Of a stretch of DNA of 64,000 nucleotides, positions 59,760-64,000 are shown piece by piece. Position numbers and translations under genes: made by a program. How positions within the stretch are numbered: the first letter of the stretch is position 1; each line of letters begins with the position of its first letter. Below the pieces are notes generated by a model. The model was given only the letters and a program-made list of their open reading frames with translations. It had not been told where the DNA came from and made no database searches. Source of the DNA: Sporomusaceae bacterium (GTDB lineage Bacteria; Bacillota; Negativicutes; Sporomusales; UBA7701); the NCBI GenBank assembly GCA_031460455.1, contig JAVKTQ010000001.1, forward strand, positions 372,001 to 436,000. The letters are read 5' to 3'.

Positions 59760-61308
59760 GCTCGTGATGATCATTTTCATCGCCTAACTTAAGCCCGAAT
59801 TTCTTAGCTTTCTTGACAATTGTCGACTGATCCACCTTGAGCACCTTGGCCGCTTTACGGGTGCTGCCGTGGAGGGCCAGTACCCTCTCCAGCGTCTTTT
59901 TCTCGATATTCGCCACAATCTCTTTGAGGCCAGCCTCCCTGATCGCCGGCTCGCTGTAACCGGAATAGACGTTCAGCAGCGGCGCGAGGCGTTCGCCGGT
60001 TATCACCGCCGCAGGCTCGGCGACGATCACCAGCCGCTCGACGATATTCTGCAGTTCGCGGACATTGCCGGGCCACGAATACTGTTTCATGATCGCCAGT
60101 CCGGCGTCTTCGATATAAGTAACTTTACCGTACTTGGCGTTGTACGCCGCCAGGAAATGCTCGGCCAGCGGCTCGATATCCTCCGGCCGCGATCTGAGCG
60201 GGGGGATTGCGATGGGAAAAACATTCAGGCGATAATACAGGTCTTCCCGAAACCGCCCTTGCTGAACAAGTTTTTGCAGATCGCAATTGGTCGCCGCCAG
60301 AATTCTCACATCGAGCTTGACGGGTTTCGTCCCGCCGATGCGTGTTATCTCCTTATGCTGGATAACCCGCAGCAGCTTCGACTGCAGCTCCAGCGGCATA
60401 TCGCCGATCTCGTCGAGCAGCAGCGTCCCCTTGTCCGCCAGCTCGAACATTCCCAGCCGGCCGGTGCCGACCGCGCCGGTAAAGGCGCCCTTCTCATAGC
60501 CGAACAGCTCGGCCTCCAGCAGATTACCGGGAATGGCGGCGCAGTTCACCTTGATGAACGGCCCCTTGTTGCGGGGACTGTTCATATAAATCTCGTTGGC
60601 GACGACCTCCTTGCCCACGCCTGTTTCGCCGGCTATCAGCACAGTGACGTCGAGAGGCGCCACCTGGTGGATCGCCTCGATGATCTTCGCCGTCGCCGCG
60701 CTGCAGCCGATAAGGCTGTTGTTCAGGTGAAGGCGGCGCAGATGCTCGATCTCCAGGATGCTCTTGACCTTGTCCGCCTCGACGGCCTTCATCTTCTCCT
60801 GCGAAGCTTCCAGCTCGGCTTTCATCGTCAGCAGATCGGTGATCTCGCGGTCGATGACGACCACATACTTCACGTTGCCCTCGGCGTCGAAGACCGGGTT
60901 GCCGGTGATCAGCATCTTTCTGCCGTTCCGGAGGCTCTCCGCCATCGAATTGACCTGTTTCCGGCGCCTGATCACCTCCGGGGTGACCGCGTTCTTATAC
61001 AGGCCCGCCTCCTCAAGGTCTTTGACATGCTTGCCGACGACCTCCTCCGGCTCGATACCGGTTATCCGCGTGTACGCCTTGTTCACATACAGCGTCTTAC
61101 CCGCACCGTCGGCGATATAGATGCCGTCGTAGACATGATCGCCCAACTCGCGGAAATCGAATTCGGCCGTGCGGCGGAATTCCTCCAGTACCTTGCCCAG
61201 CCCGGCCGCCACTTTTTCGTGTTCGCACCGTCCGCAGCCGTCGGCGGCAATCTTCCCGATCAGCTCCTCAAGGAACGCCTGAGCCGCAAACTTGTCCTGT
61301 CCGCCCAC
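59755..61308 (-). CDS. Sigma-54-dependent transcriptional activator with PAS domain
   Basis: 517 aa, GTG at 61308 after GGGGTGG. An N-terminal helical part (~1-50) precedes a PAS domain (HVYDGIYIADGAGKTLYVNK, residues ~58-165). The AAA+ domain has GETGVGKE (Walker A), the GAFTGA sigma-54 contact loop and LLLDEIGDMP (Walker B). A C-terminal Fis-type helix-turn-helix ends it. It likely senses a small molecule through PAS and activates the adjacent BKACE operon, which has a -24/-12 promoter. Confidence 0.95.
   Translation of the reverse strand: MGGQDKFAAQAFLEELIGKIAADGCGRCEHEKVAAGLGKVLEEFRRTAEFDFRELGDHVYDGIYIADGAGKTLYVNKAYTRITGIEPEEVVGKHVKDLEEAGLYKNAVTPEVIRRRKQVNSMAESLRNGRKMLITGNPVFDAEGNVKYVVVIDREITDLLTMKAELEASQEKMKAVEADKVKSILEIEHLRRLHLNNSLIGCSAATAKIIEAIHQVAPLDVTVLIAGETGVGKEVVANEIYMNSPRNKGPFIKVNCAAIPGNLLEAELFGYEKGAFTGAVGTGRLGMFELADKGTLLLDEIGDMPLELQSKLLRVIQHKEITRIGGTKPVKLDVRILAATNCDLQKLVQQGRFREDLYYRLNVFPIAIPPLRSRPEDIEPLAEHFLAAYNAKYGKVTYIEDAGLAIMKQYSWPGNVRELQNIVERLVIVAEPAAVITGERLAPLLNVYSGYSEPAIREAGLKEIVANIEKKTLERVLALHGSTRKAAKVLKVDQSTIVKKAKKFGLKLGDENDHHER
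59766..59781. promoter_or_regulatory. Palindrome copy 3, likely activator binding site
   Basis: GATGATCATTTTCATC, 22 bases (about two helical turns) from copy 2. It lies inside the 3' end of the activator coding sequence. Confidence 0.55.
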
Positions 61309-61360
61309 TTTACCACCCCTCTACATCCACTATAGAGCAAGAATCGCGCCAACACAACAG

Positions 61361-61386
61361 AAAAGAAGCCGCCCAGTGGGCGGCTT
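61361..61386 (-). terminator. Terminator after guaB
   Basis: AAGCCGCCC / GGGCGGCTT stem with a three-base loop and TCTTTTC tail on the minus strand. Confidence 0.85.
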
Positions 61387-61393
61387 ATTCTTT

Positions 61394-62875
<1,482 letters not shown>

Positions 62876-63033
62876 CTAACACGTATTTTGAATATAATAC
62901 CATAACTAACCGGACGAATCCACCCTTTTTGTCCCCGCAGCGAAAAAATTCCCCGCCGCCGTTCGCGGGGCGCGGATACAATCCATTTCCCGGCCTCACA
63001 CTACACATATCATGCTCACCCGGAGGTGCAAAA

Positions 63034-64000
63034 ATGCTGGCAATCCGCGGCGGAACCGTCCACACCGTCAGTCGCGGCACGATTGAAGACGCCGTCATCC
63101 TGCTTAATAACGGCAAAATCGTCGCCGCAGGCCGGCACATCTCCATCCCCGCCGACGCGCGCATCCTCGAAGCCGCCGGCAAAGTCGTCACCCCCGGCCT
63201 CATCGACTGCCACACCCACCTCGGCATCGCCGAGGAAGGGGTCGGCGACGCCCATGTCGACAAAAACGAGATCGCCGACCCGGTCTGCCCCCACCTCCGC
63301 GCCCTCGACGCCGTCAACCCCGAGGACGAAGGCCTGGAAGACGCCGTAGGCGGCGGCGTCACCGCCATCATCGCCACCCCCGGCAGCGAAAACGTCATCG
63401 GCGGCCAGAGCGTCGCCATAAAAACCCGCGGCCGCGTAATCGACGACATGATCCTCCGCCAGCCGGCCGGCATCAAGATAGCCTTCGGCGAAAACCCCAT
63501 CAAAATGTACGGCGGCAAAGGCAAGTCCCCCTCCACCCGTATGACCGTCGCCGGCATCATCCGCGAAAACCTCGTCGCCGCCCGCGAATACGCAAAAAAA
63601 CCGCCAATCGGACGCAACCTGCGCCTCGAAGCCCTCGCCCGCGTGCTGAGCGGCGAAATCCCCCTCAGAGCCCACGCCCACGCCGCCGACGACATCGCCA
63701 CCGCCCTCAGGATAGCCGCCGAATTCAACCTGCGGCTCACCCTCGAGCACGCCACCGCCGGCCACAAAATAGCCGACCTGATCGCCGCCCGCGGCGTACC
63801 CGCAGCCGTCGGCCCCTCAATCACCGCCCGCGTCAAAGTCGAACTCCGCGACCGCACCTACCGCACGCCCGCCATCCTCCACGCCGCCGGCGTCAAAGTC
63901 GCCCTCATCACCGACCACCCCTTCCTGCCGATCGGCGGCCTCCGCCTCGAAGCGGCCCTCGCCGTCCGCGAGGGCCTGCCGTATGACGCCGCCCTACGCG
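63034..64000 (+). CDS. Amidohydrolase family protein, N-terminal part (runs off the right edge)
   Basis: At least 322 residues, ATG at 63034 with CGGAGG upstream. GKVVTPGLIDCHTHLGIAEE has the metal-binding HxH, AHAHAADDIATAL and LTLEHATAGHKI carry further His, and LITDHPFLP the late Asp. It resembles imidazolonepropionase-like/dipeptidase-type amidohydrolases common in Firmicutes. Substrate unknown; the stop lies outside the window. Confidence 0.88.
   Translation, partial: MLAIRGGTVHTVSRGTIEDAVILLNNGKIVAAGRHISIPADARILEAAGKVVTPGLIDCHTHLGIAEEGVGDAHVDKNEIADPVCPHLRALDAVNPEDEGLEDAVGGGVTAIIATPGSENVIGGQSVAIKTRGRVIDDMILRQPAGIKIAFGENPIKMYGGKGKSPSTRMTVAGIIRENLVAAREYAKKPPIGRNLRLEALARVLSGEIPLRAHAHAADDIATALRIAAEFNLRLTLEHATAGHKIADLIAARGVPAAVGPSITARVKVELRDRTYRTPAILHAAGVKVALITDHPFLPIGGLRLEAALAVREGLPYDAALR

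Overview
The window (about 60% GC) reads as a chromosomal segment of an anaerobic, endospore-forming Firmicute, most likely of the Negativicutes/Sporomusaceae type. This is an inference. It rests on CotF-like spore coat genes, spoVK, a lexA-yneA pair, Hfq, ferredoxin-dependent 2-oxoacid oxidoreductase, NfnAB, and the conserved order mutL-miaA-hfq-spoVK-hflX-ynbB. No rRNA, tRNA or CRISPR array was seen.

Left part (1-13.1 kb): the mutL tail, an RsmJ-like methyltransferase, miaA and hfq, then a spoVK gene split in two. The halves (3103-3672 and 8199-8600) are separated by a 4547-bp element. The element carries a large serine recombinase, a DnaQ-like exonuclease with a SWIM zinc motif, two exported proteins (one DUF2271), a 49-aa zinc ribbon protein and a terminator at its right edge. 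Joining the halves at a shared TGGT core restores one 316-codon SpoVK frame. The layout matches the sigK 'skin' type of intervening element and is the main discovery here. A GTPase, two small genes, hflX and a ynbB-like gene follow.

13.2-27.6 kb: a membrane protein with a 20-unit Glu-Pro tract, a PRC-barrel protein, a VanW protein, a FlhG/MinD-like ATPase with an YcgR-like N-domain, divergent lexA/yneA with three SOS boxes, an orphan sensor kinase, a gene-poor kilobase, a small spore coat cluster, a trypsin-like protease, a patatin, a methyltransferase and a GAF-GGDEF cyclase.

27.6-46.6 kb: an iclR-korDABC operon; an aminotransferase/ASCH/pduL/YpmA-like group; nfnAB; a five-gene methylthioadenosine and S-adenosylhomocysteine salvage cluster with a class II aldolase; acetate transporter, HAD phosphatase, surE, queDE and a glycosyltransferase.

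46.9-64 kb: psd-pssA, a WecG/TagA-type transferase, a class A PBP, a polysaccharide deacetylase, then a catabolic region (permease, D-aminoacylase, DUF3870, AtoE, 3-hydroxyacyl-CoA-dehydrogenase-like protein, BKACE enzyme). The BKACE gene has a consensus sigma-54 promoter preceded by three palindromes that are likely binding sites of the adjacent sigma-54 activator. guaB and a partial amidohydrolase close the window. Genes from 23 to 63 kb are almost all on the minus strand.
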